Source: Butyrivibrio sp. INlla14 (GTDB lineage Bacteria > Bacillota > Clostridia > Lachnospirales > Lachnospiraceae). Taken from it: a DNA stretch of 64,000 bases. Numbering within the stretch: the stretch's first letter is position 1; the number at the start of each line of letters is the position of its first letter. Positions 36,421 to 46,346 of the stretch are shown here, one piece after another. The stretch spans positions 85,980-149,979 of the forward strand of contig NZ_FMVS01000011.1 of NCBI RefSeq assembly GCF_900102515.1, in the 5' to 3' direction. The notes below the pieces were generated by a model that worked only from the letters and a program-made list of their open reading frames with translations, ran no database searches and was not told the origin of the DNA. The translations under genes were made by a program, and so were the position numbers.

Positions 36421-38292
36421 ATGATCAACGGTAAAAAGATAATTGCCCTATGTACATATAGAATCTATGAATCCCAGGAATTTACCTTCCTGTCTGAACT
36501 TGGTAAGCTGATGCCAGATAACAACTGCCAGCTTTTTATATATGCCATGAATTCCGAAATAGGGATTACCAATAATGAGTCAGCTGAAACAGCGGTCTTT
36601 AACCTGATCCCCTACGATAAAGTTGATGTCGTAGTGATCATGAATGAAAAGATCAAGGTAAAAAGCGTAACTCAAGGCATAATAGATAAAGCCAAAAATG
36701 CAGGGGTACCTGTCATAGTGGTTGATGGCCATTATGAAGGTGTTACTTCTGTTTGTTATGACTATGCTGGCGGTTTTGAGCAGGTTGTAAGACACGTTTT
36801 AGAGTTTCACAAAGTTAAACGCCCGCATTTTATGGCAGGTCACAAGAATAATGCTTTTTCCGAAGAGAGACTTGATATATTCAAAAAGGTTTTAGCTGAA
36901 AATAACATGCCCTTTGATGAGAGTATGGTAAGCTATGGTGATTTCTGGGCACTTCCCTGCAGGGCAGCAACTAATGAACTGTTAAAAAGAGATGTTCTCC
37001 CTGATTCGATCATCTGTGCCAATGATATCATGGCCATCAACGTCTGCGATGTTTTAAATGAAGCAGGCCTAAAAGTTCCTGAAGACATCCTTGTTTCAGG
37101 TTTTGATGGAATCGACGAAGCTTTCCTTGCCTCTCCCGCTATTACTACAGCAGTCTGCGACAATGAAAAAATGGCTCACGCCGTTATGGAATCGCTCCTT
37201 GATGTATTATCTGGTAAAACTAATGAGCAAAAGAAAGTTAAACCTATTTTTATAGCCAATGAGTCCTGCGGTTGTCCCAGAGAAGATCATCATATAATTA
37301 CAACAGTCAGCGAGCTTAATAATCTCTTTTACCACCACGAAGATGAAATCCATGTCTATCAGAATGTAATTTCCAAATTTATGATGGGAAAAGAGCTGGG
37401 AAACAGTATAAGGTATCTCAAAGAAAACCATGCCAAATATGCTCAGGTTGTAGTAGAAAAGTCCTGCTTTAACATGGATCACAATTTTTTCTATGATGAT
37501 ATAAAGGATGGGGAGAAAATTGTTGTATATGACTCCTATAGTGATTCCGACAAGTCTTTTCCCTACAATGAAGCAGAGATTATCCCTCACCTTGACGAGA
37601 TCCTGAAAATTGGTCAGCCACTTATCTTCAACAGTCTTATTTATTTGGATAAATGCCCTGGGTTTGTATGCTACTCCTATCCCAGAACTATGCTGATTGA
37701 CTATAATCAAACTCCAAATCTCACAAACTGCTTTGAAATGAGTATCGGCGGATATGTTGTAACAAATTATCAGCAATATCTAAGGGATAAGATTCAGAAA
37801 ATGTATGAGAGTGATGCACTTACAGGTTTGTACAACAGGCTGGCCTTTATTTCAAAGGTCAATGACTTGTTTAGCAAGACTAATAACAAGGGTAAGATGC
37901 TAAATGTAATCATGCTTGACCTTGATGGGCTCAAGCAAATAAATGACAATATGGGGCACATGGCAGGTGATAGTGCTATAAAGGCCGTAGCAACAGCCCT
38001 TAAGAAATCCGTTCCTGATGATGCAATCTGCGTAAGAGCTGGTGGTGATGAGATGTTCTCTCTTATGGTAGGTGACGTTGATATAGAAAAAATCTGCGCA
38101 GATATAGATGAAAAATTGCAAGCTGCAAGTCAGGATCTGGGCTTTAGAGTATCAGCCAGCATCGGAACCTACACTTCAACCTACGAATCCAATGGTGATA
38201 TAAGTAAAGCGATTGGTCGTGCAGATGAGCATATGTATGCTATGAAACGTGGCCGCAAGGAACAGGAAAAGAAACTGCAAAATAATACTTAA
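36421..38292 (+). CDS. LacI-type ligand-binding domain fused to GGDEF diguanylate cyclase
   Basis: A 623-residue cytoplasmic fusion. Residues ~1-290 resemble the sugar-binding core of LacI regulators (PDSIICANDIMAINVCDVLNEAGLKVPEDILVSGFDG is the type region) but lack the N-terminal HTH. A middle domain (~290-460) is unassigned. The C-terminal GGDEF domain (~460-615) has LTGLYNRLAF and the active-site RAGGDEM in place of GGDEF; the Phe-to-Met change is conservative, so c-di-GMP synthesis is plausible. No RxxD inhibitory site is seen. It should couple a sugar-like ligand to c-di-GMP. There is no membrane segment, and it is a lone gene. Confidence 0.88.
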   Translation: MINGKKIIALCTYRIYESQEFTFLSELGKLMPDNNCQLFIYAMNSEIGITNNESAETAVFNLIPYDKVDVVVIMNEKIKVKSVTQGIIDKAKNAGVPVIVVDGHYEGVTSVCYDYAGGFEQVVRHVLEFHKVKRPHFMAGHKNNAFSEERLDIFKKVLAENNMPFDESMVSYGDFWALPCRAATNELLKRDVLPDSIICANDIMAINVCDVLNEAGLKVPEDILVSGFDGIDEAFLASPAITTAVCDNEKMAHAVMESLLDVLSGKTNEQKKVKPIFIANESCGCPREDHHIITTVSELNNLFYHHEDEIHVYQNVISKFMMGKELGNSIRYLKENHAKYAQVVVEKSCFNMDHNFFYDDIKDGEKIVVYDSYSDSDKSFPYNEAEIIPHLDEILKIGQPLIFNSLIYLDKCPGFVCYSYPRTMLIDYNQTPNLTNCFEMSIGGYVVTNYQQYLRDKIQKMYESDALTGLYNRLAFISKVNDLFSKTNNKGKMLNVIMLDLDGLKQINDNMGHMAGDSAIKAVATALKKSVPDDAICVRAGGDEMFSLMVGDVDIEKICADIDEKLQAASQDLGFRVSASIGTYTSTYESNGDISKAIGRADEHMYAMKRGRKEQEKKLQNNT

Positions 38293-38303
38293 AATAAAGT
38301 AAA

Positions 38304-38342
38304 AGCGCTTCCTCATACTCTTGAGGCTGCGCTCTTTCTTTA
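38304..38342 (+). terminator. Terminator after the LacI-GGDEF gene
   Basis: Two stacked 5-bp stems (AGCGC/GCGCT and CCTCA/TGAGG) with a small internal loop are followed by CTTTCTTT. Confidence 0.65.
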
Positions 38343-38358
38343 TATTTTCATAATACTA

Positions 38359-39405
38359 TTATAGAGAGTACTTGATAAGAAGTCTTAATGTATTCTCTGC
38401 TCCATCTCTGTGGCTTCTCTCATATCCGTGGGAAGCATAAACACCAGCACCGATAAGTCCATGTCTAAGATCATTACCAGAACGAAGAGTTGCCTCTACA
38501 TCACTTCCATAATGAGGATAAATATCAACCGCATAATCAGCGCCGCTATCCTTGGCAGCCTTGGTAAGCGCCTTTACTATTTCATAGCTGTAAGGGCCAC
38601 CGCTATCCTTGGCACAGATTGAAACCTGTTTCTCAGTACAGGTAAGGCCTTCTCCAACACATCCCATATCTACTGAGATAGCTTCTGTGCAACCCTCTGG
38701 AACGCTTCCACATCCGCCATGGCCAACTTCCTCATAAACAGTAATATGAGCATAAAGGGCTCTCTTTGGACTTATCTTATTGTCCTTTATATATTTGGCA
38801 AGACCAAGAAGTATTCCTACGCTCAGCTTATCATCAAGAAATCTTGATTTGATATATCCTGACTTTGTAACTCTCACATTAGGCTCAAAGCAGACAATAT
38901 CTCCAACTGAAATTCCTAGTTTTTCAGTATCTTCCTTGGTCTTAACGTCTTCATCAAGAACTACCTCGCAGGACTCCCATGTTCTCTTTGTGTCATCATA
39001 GTCACCATTAACATGGATAGATGCATTGTTTAGCTGGAATGTGCCTTCATAGATGCCATCAAACTTTGTGACTACTCTTACATTCTCTGTTTCTGCATTA
39101 TTTGGATTCATGCCGCCAAGATTAGTAAGCTGAAGTCTTCCATTTGACTTTATAGTAGCTACCATGCCACCAAGTGTATCTGTATGAGCTTCAAGTAAAA
39201 GTCCGTCCTTTTTGTCTTTCCCTCCAAGATCTACGATCACGCCGCCTTTATTGGTAAGCTTAGCCTCAAAACCCAGCTTTTCAAATTCCTTTTTTACCCA
39301 ATCAGCAGCTTCAGACGTATAGCCTGTTGGTGAATCAATGTTTAAAAGATCCGTAGTCTCTTTTACTATAAAATCCGTGTACTTTTTAAGATTTTCTTTT
39401 TTCAT
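38359..39405 (-). CDS. M42-family metallopeptidase
   Basis: A 348-residue dinuclear-metal aminopeptidase of the M42 (glutamyl/lysyl aminopeptidase, once called endoglucanase M) family. Visible metal and catalytic residues are EAHTDTLGG (His and Asp), DDKLSVG, the acid pair in VYEEVGHGG, DMGC and a late HGYERSH. These cytosolic enzymes form large shells and trim peptides, which fits the opp peptide uptake system elsewhere. AGGAGAGG precedes the ATG. It is a single gene. Confidence 0.92.
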   Translation of the reverse strand: MKKENLKKYTDFIVKETTDLLNIDSPTGYTSEAADWVKKEFEKLGFEAKLTNKGGVIVDLGGKDKKDGLLLEAHTDTLGGMVATIKSNGRLQLTNLGGMNPNNAETENVRVVTKFDGIYEGTFQLNNASIHVNGDYDDTKRTWESCEVVLDEDVKTKEDTEKLGISVGDIVCFEPNVRVTKSGYIKSRFLDDKLSVGILLGLAKYIKDNKISPKRALYAHITVYEEVGHGGCGSVPEGCTEAISVDMGCVGEGLTCTEKQVSICAKDSGGPYSYEIVKALTKAAKDSGADYAVDIYPHYGSDVEATLRSGNDLRHGLIGAGVYASHGYERSHRDGAENTLRLLIKYSL

Positions 39406-39490
39406 AGCTGTTCCTCTCCTATTGCTAAATTATTCTAATCCCTAATTACAGGATCCATCCAATACAATTTCGAAAAATACGTGCCTATGC

Positions 39491-40537
39491 TCAGTATAGC
39501 GTCTGAACATCGCATATTTCCCCATCCTTTACCTTAAAACTCCAGATAGAGTGCGAGGCTAGCCTATGCTCAGTCAAATAGTAGGTATCATCCACCTTCG
39601 TGATATAGTAGGGAGTTCCTCCACCCACAAAGTACCTGGAATAAATATCTTCAAACTTTCCTTCTGCTAAATTCTCAAGAGAATCTGTCCTTACAATTGT
39701 GGCGTAATCCTGATTACCTGTAATATCAGTTGAAACAGTAATATAGTATTTCCCCTCAATAAATGATAGCTGCGCCATTCCCGCAAGTTGATCTGGAACG
39801 GGATATTCTTTTTTGATCTTCAGGTTTTTTAGATCACACCTAAGTATTCTGGGAGCTGTTCCCTTTTCCGATATTCCTGAGACAAAATAAATGTCACCAT
39901 CTATTATGGTAAAAGACCTGACATAGGTATCCGCAAGTTCGTCTATTTTCCTGATCTCAGTAAGATACATTCTGCTGGAGTCCTTGGTATGCCTAAAGCA
40001 ATATAGCTCCCCGCTTTCAGAGCTCCAGACATAAAAGGTATCTGTAGCCTCATCATAAACTGTAAAATGGGGTCTGACTCCAATATTATCAAATTTCTGG
40101 GTAAGGATAAATTTTCCGCTACTCTTCTCATAGATAAGTACTCTGTTATTTTCTGTATCATCTATAAGATAAACTGTCCCATCCCCTGCTATGGTGTGTG
40201 GCATGACCGCCTCTGAACACATAATATCGAAACCAGTAAGGGATTCATCTACGTTGTCATTATAAACTACTCTGTTATGGTAGCAGTCTACGATAAACCA
40301 CATTCCATCTATCTTGGTGATATATGTTGGAACACTCAGAGCATAATCCGGATTTTCTACAACTTCTGCGCTTTGAGCATAATTTTCAAGATCAGAAAAA
40401 GCCTCTGTAAGGTCTGAGATCTGCAGGTACTTAGTCCCATCAAATTCAGTATTCTCTAATTTGGTATCTTTAGTGCATCCCTGTATAAAAAAAGCCAATA
40501 CAAAAATGGAAATAATAGTCCCCATTTTTATACGCAT
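39491..40537 (-). CDS. Predicted lipoprotein with beta-propeller-like repeats
   Basis: A 348-residue protein with a lipoprotein signal (FFIQGC, Cys near residue 20), so it is anchored outside the membrane. The rest has repeated strand patterns such as MWFIVDCYHNRVVYND and TVYLIDDTENNRVLIYEK, resembling NHL/beta-propeller blades. I do not recognise a named family. The ATG at 40537 has GAGGTGAT upstream; a GTG at 40540 is possible. It follows the flippase-like gene by 21 bp, so they may be cotranscribed and work at the cell envelope. Confidence 0.72.
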   Translation of the reverse strand: MRIKMGTIISIFVLAFFIQGCTKDTKLENTEFDGTKYLQISDLTEAFSDLENYAQSAEVVENPDYALSVPTYITKIDGMWFIVDCYHNRVVYNDNVDESLTGFDIMCSEAVMPHTIAGDGTVYLIDDTENNRVLIYEKSSGKFILTQKFDNIGVRPHFTVYDEATDTFYVWSSESGELYCFRHTKDSSRMYLTEIRKIDELADTYVRSFTIIDGDIYFVSGISEKGTAPRILRCDLKNLKIKKEYPVPDQLAGMAQLSFIEGKYYITVSTDITGNQDYATIVRTDSLENLAEGKFEDIYSRYFVGGGTPYYITKVDDTYYLTEHRLASHSIWSFKVKDGEICDVQTLY

Positions 40538-40558
40538 CACATCACCTCATTTCAAATC

Positions 40559-42256
40559 TCACTTAAGGATATGCATTCTCTTTAGAAGCCTTGCTATAGA
40601 AGCCCCTTTGGGAAAACGCTTTATTTCTTCCTGCGTAGCTCCGCCTGTTCTGATAAGGACAACAAAATAAACAATTATGGCTACAAATATAGCAATAACA
40701 GAGGCAACTACGTTTACGAAGTAATCAGAATACATAAACTCATCAAAAGAAATACCTACTGGTCTAAGGCTCTTATAAGCCCCAAAGGAAACCAGTCTGT
40801 ATGTCAGATATGCAAAAACTCCCATAACTACAGCTGAAATAGTGGGAAGTACATAGGTCTTTTTAAAGCTGTTTGATGTATCAATAGACTTCTTTAGTGC
40901 CCTTGAATTCAATATGCACATCAGGAGTGAATAAAGAATAGTCGCAATGCAAAGAGCCACATTATTAAGATTCGTCTTTAGCAATAAAATGCTTAATGTT
41001 GCTGTCTGAATTATAAGGGCTATAAGTGCATTGACCACAGGGATATTGACCCTGCCTATTCCCTGAAGTACAGCATTTGACACTGTAGACAAGGCATAAA
41101 AGACAACTGTTACTGCTAGTATCTTTAAAAGCATGGAAGCTTCATCAATAGATGCTTTCTGAGGGAACAGGATCATCATGACAGGCTTGGAAAGTGCAAA
41201 TAATCCTGCTGCACTTGGAATAGCTATTAAAAGAATTATCTTGTTCACTTTGGATATTGTCATGCTGGCAGCTTCCTTGTCACCCTTTGCGAAAAGTCCT
41301 GATATTTCAGGAATCATGGCTGCTGAGGCAGCACTTGCAAATGCAATTGGAAGATTTGTAATAACCAGAGACTTGCCATTAAAAACGCCGTACATGGCAG
41401 CTACAGTAGCTTCATCCATTTCCTTTACATCCATAAGAATTCTGCTAAAAAGTGTCGCATTAAGAGAAGTAGAAAGATTGTAGATAAAAGTACTAAGTAT
41501 AAATGGAGTGACAATCAGAATTATCATCTTATAAATTTCTTTACTTGATATCTCCTTACCCTTGTCACTATCAAGGCGCTTTCTGATTTCCTTCCTGTTT
41601 GTGTAATAGACATGCATCATAAGAAGGAGTGCTACAAGAACACCGCTTCCTGTGCCAAGAGCACTACCAATTGCGCCATACATAGCTCTCTTGGACGTAT
41701 CAGCCTCTCCTGCAAGCCTTGTCAAAAATAATGCTCCACCAACACTTACAAGTGCATTAAAGACCTGCTCTACAACCTGGGATATAGATGTCGGGATCAT
41801 GGTCTTATGAGCCTGAAAATATCCTCTTAATACTCCAAGAAATCCAAAAATAAATATAGTTGGAGCAAAAAATCTAAGTACTACTGCGCTTCTCCCTGCA
41901 GCAAGAATATCCGCACCCGAAAACAGGATCAGACTTCCTACAAATCCCACTATAGAGACATAAACCAGTGCGCATTTAAAGATTTTATGGGCATTCTTAA
42001 ATTCTCCAAGAGCCAGCCTTGAAGATATTATCTTGGACATAGCTGATGGGATGCTATAAGAAGAAATAAGCAGCACAATAGAATACATGGCGTAGGCTGC
42101 TGTATAATAGCCATTTCCTTCATCGCCAATTATCGCTGCCAATGGGCTTCTATATAAAAGGCCTATTATCCTGCTGATGATCCCAGCCATTGCCAGAATT
42201 CCAGCCTGCATAAGAAGCCCTCTTTTTTTGCTAGTATTTTCAGCATCAATATTCAT
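40559..42256 (-). CDS. MurJ/SpoVB-like flippase (polysaccharide or lipid II)
   Basis: A 565-residue protein with about 14 hydrophobic helices of the MOP superfamily, close to YtgP/SpoVB/MurJ-like flippases of Firmicutes that move lipid-linked cell-wall or polysaccharide precursors. ILAMAGIISRIIGLLYRSPLAAIIG at the N-terminus and VLRGYFQAHKTMIPTSISQVVEQ are characteristic. The ribosome site is weak. It lies upstream of the lipoprotein gene and downstream of the glgA terminator region. Whether it handles lipid II or another polymer cannot be decided. Confidence 0.87.
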   Translation of the reverse strand: MNIDAENTSKKRGLLMQAGILAMAGIISRIIGLLYRSPLAAIIGDEGNGYYTAAYAMYSIVLLISSYSIPSAMSKIISSRLALGEFKNAHKIFKCALVYVSIVGFVGSLILFSGADILAAGRSAVVLRFFAPTIFIFGFLGVLRGYFQAHKTMIPTSISQVVEQVFNALVSVGGALFLTRLAGEADTSKRAMYGAIGSALGTGSGVLVALLLMMHVYYTNRKEIRKRLDSDKGKEISSKEIYKMIILIVTPFILSTFIYNLSTSLNATLFSRILMDVKEMDEATVAAMYGVFNGKSLVITNLPIAFASAASAAMIPEISGLFAKGDKEAASMTISKVNKIILLIAIPSAAGLFALSKPVMMILFPQKASIDEASMLLKILAVTVVFYALSTVSNAVLQGIGRVNIPVVNALIALIIQTATLSILLLKTNLNNVALCIATILYSLLMCILNSRALKKSIDTSNSFKKTYVLPTISAVVMGVFAYLTYRLVSFGAYKSLRPVGISFDEFMYSDYFVNVVASVIAIFVAIIVYFVVLIRTGGATQEEIKRFPKGASIARLLKRMHILK

Positions 42257-42290
42257 AACTTATAAAAACTCTTTTCATATGAACTATTTT

Positions 42291-42326
42291 AACAAAAATG
42301 AAGGACCTGACAATTGCCAGGTCCTT
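42291..42326 (-). terminator. Terminator after glgA
   Basis: A perfect 9-bp stem (AAGGACCTG/CAGGTCCTT, 42301-42309 with 42318-42326) is followed on the minus strand by CATTTTTGT. It ends the trpS-glgA transcript. Confidence 0.75.
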
Positions 42327-42330
42327 GTTA

Positions 42331-43776
42331 TCATGGCTTCAACCAATCATACATTTCCTGATATTTCTCTGCAGAAACCTTCCAGGAAAAATCAACTGCC
42401 ATGGCTCTGTCGATCATCTTGTTCCACTCACGTTTCTGATCGTAATATACATGCTCAGCCTCTCTGATCGTTCCAAGCATCTCGTGAGCGTTGTAATTAA
42501 GGAATCCAAAGCCTGTTCCAGTGCTCTCAAATTTATTATACGGCTCTACAGTATCTATAAGTCCGCCTGTTTGACGAACAATAGGAATAGTGCCATATCT
42601 AAGAGCCATGAGCTGTGAAAGGCCGCATGGTTCAAATAATGAAGGCATCAGAAATGCATCTGACGCAGCATAAATCTTGTGAGACATAGGATCTGAATAA
42701 TAAATATTTGCAGAAACCTTGTCATGATACTTCCAGTCAAAATGACGGAAAGCATTCTCATACTGCTCAGTACCTGTACCAAGTACAACAAGCTGAATAG
42801 CATCCTGACAAAGTTCATCTAAAACGTAGTTAATAAGATCAAAGCCCTTCTGATCAGTAAGTCTTGAAACAATACCGATCATCATGCACTTATCATCTTC
42901 CTTAAGCCCAAGTTCTTTCTGAAGGGCACGTTTATTCTTGACCTTTTCCTTGCGGAAGTTAATGGCATTGTACTTGTAAGGAATGTATTTGTCTGTCTCA
43001 GGATTGAAATCATCGTAGTCTATACCATTGACAATACCTCTGAGGTCGCCAGCTCTTGCTCTTAAAAGTCCATCAAGCTCTTCACCATAGAACTGAGTCT
43101 TGATTTCTTCTGCATAGGCCTTACTTACAGTAGTAATGGCATCCGCATATACAATACCACCCTTAAGAAGGTTGGCATCCTTAAAGAGTCCCAGCTTGTC
43201 AGGGGTAAAATAATAATCCGGAAGACCGGTAATATCCTGAACTGCCTTGATATCCCATTTGCCCTGGAATTTAAGGTTATGAATAGTCATAACCGCCTTG
43301 ATTCCCCTGTAGAACTCGCTTCCCTGGAATCTCTCCTTAAGGTATACAGGTACAAGACCCGTCTGCCAGTCGTGGCAATGGATAATATCAGGTCTGAAAT
43401 CAATGACAGGCAGGATTGACAGCGCTGCCTTGGAGAAAAATGCAAACTTCTCAATCTCGAAAAGCACATCATCTCCATATGGTTTCATACCGTTAAAGTA
43501 AAACTCATTGTCGATAAAGTAGTATTTTATCCCGTCAACTTCTGCTTTAAAAATACCAACATACTCATTCTTCCAGTGGAAGTCCATATAGAAATTGGAA
43601 ACATATTCCATCTTCTCTCTGAGCTGCTGATTTATACACTTATAAAGCGGCAGGATTACACGAACATCAAAATATCTCTTGTCGATATCCTTGGGCAGAG
43701 AACCTACTACATCAGCAAGTCCGCCTGTCTTAATGAATGGTACACCTTCTGAAGCAACAAACAGGATGTTTTTCAT
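42331..43776 (-). CDS. glgA: Glycogen synthase (ADP-glucose type)
   Basis: A 481-residue GT5 glycosyltransferase that adds glucose from ADP-glucose to glycogen. The ADP-glucose motif is FIKTGGLADVVG at residues 14-25; the C-terminal GT-B domain has PSLFEPCGLSQL with the catalytic Glu and TGGLIDTV. The length matches bacterial GlgA. Its ATG shares one base with the trpS stop (TAATG), an unusual pairing that implies coupling. Rumen butyrivibrios store glycogen-like polymer. Confidence 0.95.
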   Translation of the reverse strand: MKNILFVASEGVPFIKTGGLADVVGSLPKDIDKRYFDVRVILPLYKCINQQLREKMEYVSNFYMDFHWKNEYVGIFKAEVDGIKYYFIDNEFYFNGMKPYGDDVLFEIEKFAFFSKAALSILPVIDFRPDIIHCHDWQTGLVPVYLKERFQGSEFYRGIKAVMTIHNLKFQGKWDIKAVQDITGLPDYYFTPDKLGLFKDANLLKGGIVYADAITTVSKAYAEEIKTQFYGEELDGLLRARAGDLRGIVNGIDYDDFNPETDKYIPYKYNAINFRKEKVKNKRALQKELGLKEDDKCMMIGIVSRLTDQKGFDLINYVLDELCQDAIQLVVLGTGTEQYENAFRHFDWKYHDKVSANIYYSDPMSHKIYAASDAFLMPSLFEPCGLSQLMALRYGTIPIVRQTGGLIDTVEPYNKFESTGTGFGFLNYNAHEMLGTIREAEHVYYDQKREWNKMIDRAMAVDFSWKVSAEKYQEMYDWLKP

Positions 43777-44870
43777 TAGTCTTGTGTCTCCTCATACTTT
43801 GCAGATTGCATAGCTATAAGTTCTTTATCGTCAAAATAGTTGATTCTCATTGCATTCTTCACATCTCTAAGTGTAGAAGCTGCAACTTCCTCAGCTACCT
43901 GGCTTCCTTTTCTAAGTACTTCGTAAACGTATGGTATATCCTTCTGGAACTCTTTCCTTCTGTTTCTGATAGGCTCAAGTTCTGTCTGAAGGACATTGTT
44001 AAGGAATTTCTTGACCTTAACATCACCAAGCCCTCCACGGCTGTAATGATCCTTCATCTCCTGAAGATTAGCATACTCTGGAGCAAATTCAGCGAAATGC
44101 TCATCTTTAGCAAAGGCATCAAGATAGATAAATACAGGATTACCCTCAACCTGGCCTGGATCCTCAACCCTAAGGTGATTAGGATCTGTAAACATGCTCA
44201 TAACCTTCTTCTTGATGGAATCCGGCTCCTCTGAAAGGTAAATACAGTTTCCAAGAGACTTGCTCATCTTGGCCTTGCCATCAATGCCTGGAAGTCTTAA
44301 ACAAGCTGCATTATCAGGTAAAAGAATCTGTGGCTCAACCAAAGCCTCACCATAGATTGAATTAAACTTGTGAACAATTTCTCTGCACTGCTCGATCATA
44401 GGTTCCTGATCTTCTCCAACAGGAACAGTTGTAGCCTTGAAAGCTGTAATATCAGCTGCCTGGCTGATTGGATAAGTGAAGAAACCTACAGGAATGCTGG
44501 TCTCAAAATTTCTCATAGCAATTTCAGACTTAACAGTAGGATTTCTCTGAAGTCTGGAAACTGTAACCAAGTTCATATAGTAAAATGAAAGCTCTGTAAG
44601 CTCTGGAATCTGTGACTGAACAAACAATGTAGATTTCTCAGGATCAAGACCAACAGCAAGGTAATCAAGCGCTACCTCAATGATGTTCTGTCTGACTTTC
44701 TCAGGGTTGTCTGCGTTATCAGTAAGCGCCTGAGCATCTGCGATCATAATAAAGATCTTATCAAACTCCCCGGAATTCTGAAGCTCTACTCTTCTACGAA
44801 GTGATCCTACGTAGTGGCCTACATGAAGCTTACCTGTTGGCCTGTCTCCAGTTAAAATTATCTTACTCAT
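43776..44870 (-). CDS. trpS: Tryptophanyl-tRNA synthetase
   Basis: A 364-residue class I synthetase that charges tRNA-Trp. It has the HIGH-like motif [12 protein letters not shown] near residue 11 and the KMSKS loop [11 protein letters not shown] near 202. It is slightly longer than B. subtilis TrpS (330). GGAG lies upstream of the ATG. There are only 44 bp to the CbiD-like gene's stop, so no room for a T-box leader; expression is either from the upstream gene or a promoter inside it. Confidence 0.95.
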   Translation of the reverse strand: MSKIILTGDRPTGKLHVGHYVGSLRRRVELQNSGEFDKIFIMIADAQALTDNADNPEKVRQNIIEVALDYLAVGLDPEKSTLFVQSQIPELTELSFYYMNLVTVSRLQRNPTVKSEIAMRNFETSIPVGFFTYPISQAADITAFKATTVPVGEDQEPMIEQCREIVHKFNSIYGEALVEPQILLPDNAACLRLPGIDGKAKMSKSLGNCIYLSEEPDSIKKKVMSMFTDPNHLRVEDPGQVEGNPVFIYLDAFAKDEHFAEFAPEYANLQEMKDHYSRGGLGDVKVKKFLNNVLQTELEPIRNRRKEFQKDIPYVYEVLRKGSQVAEEVAASTLRDVKNAMRINYFDDKELIAMQSAKYEETQD

Positions 44871-44914
44871 TCCCCAATATCTCCTAACAAAAATAGTATC
44901 TTATATAGAATACT

Positions 44915-46123
44915 CTATTTTAGCCTAAGTGACAATGCAAATTGTTCCTGTGAAACCTTAACGAGAACATTTTTTGTTCCTACTGTCTGCCCTAGAAGTC
45001 CAAATTCTTCTGAAAAAAGAGCAACGCCCAGATTTAGTCTCCCTCTGCTCCTTGAATTTGCATATTCATTTATGGAATTCATAACACTCATCATCACTCT
45101 GTCCCTAAGACCCCAATTGGTAAAAAGAGCCAGTATCTCATCACAGGTTGTGCAGTTCATGACTGTTCTAACCTGACTGGCCGTTCCTCCAACTATAGCT
45201 GTATGAGCGGCAAATATCTCTCTTCTGCCATCAGAAGCATAGGAATTTGTATTAGTTATGCCGGCAGCAAGCTTAACGAGCTTACCCACATTTCCTACAA
45301 GAAGAAGATTCTCAACTCCATTGGCAACGCAGCTGTCAATCGCCTGCCCAGGATAATTGTAGCAGTACACTGCCGTTTTAAGAGGCACGTGAAGCTGTTT
45401 ATCAATTTGGTCGGCACAATAAGATCCAGGGGCAACCAAAATGCTCTTTACCCCTATATCAACCTGCTTCTTTATCTGATCATCTACAGACTTTGTTATA
45501 TCTCTCTGATGAACAGCGCAAAGCTTAGAATACTCACCAATTATTGATATTCCGCCAGTAAAGGTTGTCTGTCCCATGGCAGCACTTGCAGCGATCATCA
45601 TTCCTTCAGGGCATCTTATTGTGATAAGAAGAAGCTGAGCACCATCAGACGCCTCGCATATCTCACCAACTGTGTCAAAGATCATCTTTCTGGTATTTGC
45701 ATCTATGAGGGCTTCACCATTTAAAAAACCGGCAGCACCTCCTGAAGCCGTACCAATGCCCTCTCCTCCAGTAAGAAAAAGATTGGGGTGGCTAGGGCTC
45801 ACAAAAGCATTTTCGCTTATGGCATTAAAGTCATCGATATATGAAACAGTAGCTATTATCTGGGCTTTATCTTTTATATCAGGAGGATTGCCCCCATCAT
45901 AATTTGCGATATACTCAGATTTTCTTGGGCCACATCCTTCATCGTTTCTACGGACCTGGCATAGTTTACTTGTAGTTCCTGCTATTTCTACGCTCTCATG
46001 TCTGATCCTGAAAAGAAGATCTGCAGTTGCAGCATGAGCAGCCGCAGCAGCACATTCGCCTGTTGATAGTCTTGCTATTGAAACATTCTGATTACCTAAA
46101 TCCCGTGTTGTAAACCTATCCAT
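44915..46123 (-). CDS. CbiD-like cobalt-precorrin-5B methyltransferase, isolated and divergent
   Basis: A 402-residue protein similar to CbiD, which methylates C1 in anaerobic cobalamin synthesis. The family's N-terminal TTGxCAAAA block appears as LSTGECAAAAAHAA, and the hallmark GNVGKLVKLAAGI(T)NTNS with REIFAAHTAI is clear. It is longer and more divergent than usual CbiD (~370), and no other cobalamin genes lie near. It may therefore be a repurposed paralog. The ATG at 46123 has GAAAGG upstream. About 220 AT-rich bases separate it from the first sRNA. Confidence 0.75.
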   Translation of the reverse strand: MDRFTTRDLGNQNVSIARLSTGECAAAAAHAATADLLFRIRHESVEIAGTTSKLCQVRRNDEGCGPRKSEYIANYDGGNPPDIKDKAQIIATVSYIDDFNAISENAFVSPSHPNLFLTGGEGIGTASGGAAGFLNGEALIDANTRKMIFDTVGEICEASDGAQLLLITIRCPEGMMIAASAAMGQTTFTGGISIIGEYSKLCAVHQRDITKSVDDQIKKQVDIGVKSILVAPGSYCADQIDKQLHVPLKTAVYCYNYPGQAIDSCVANGVENLLLVGNVGKLVKLAAGITNTNSYASDGRREIFAAHTAIVGGTASQVRTVMNCTTCDEILALFTNWGLRDRVMMSVMNSINEYANSRSRGRLNLGVALFSEEFGLLGQTVGTKNVLVKVSQEQFALSLRLK

Positions 46124-46346
46124 ATTTGGCCTTTCACAGATTAAAACCACAATATTATGTGTTTGCAAAACATTCCTACAACATCATATACCTAGTTCCA
46201 TTATACAATATTTCGTTGAAAACCCAAAGAAATATTCAATAATTAACTATATATCGTACTTTGATTATTTATTATTTCGATTTACTTTATGGTTAATTTA
46301 TAAATCGTCCATTTTTTGTCCATATTTAGATACTAGTATATATCTA
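46124..46346. other. Noncoding gap upstream of the CbiD-like gene and sRNA 1
   Basis: AT-rich DNA with no open gene. It should hold the promoter of the CbiD-like gene and, on the plus strand, that of the first sRNA; a possible set for the latter is TTGTCC (46316-46321) and TATATC (46339-46344), spacer 17. No cobalamin riboswitch is evident. Confidence 0.45.

Noticed and set aside
44871..44914. T-box leader for trpS
   Set aside because: Only 44 bp lie between the CbiD-like stop and trpS, too short for a T-box.
46124..46346. Cobalamin riboswitch upstream of the CbiD-like gene
   Set aside because: No B12-box-like sequence or matching helices could be seen in this AT-rich gap.
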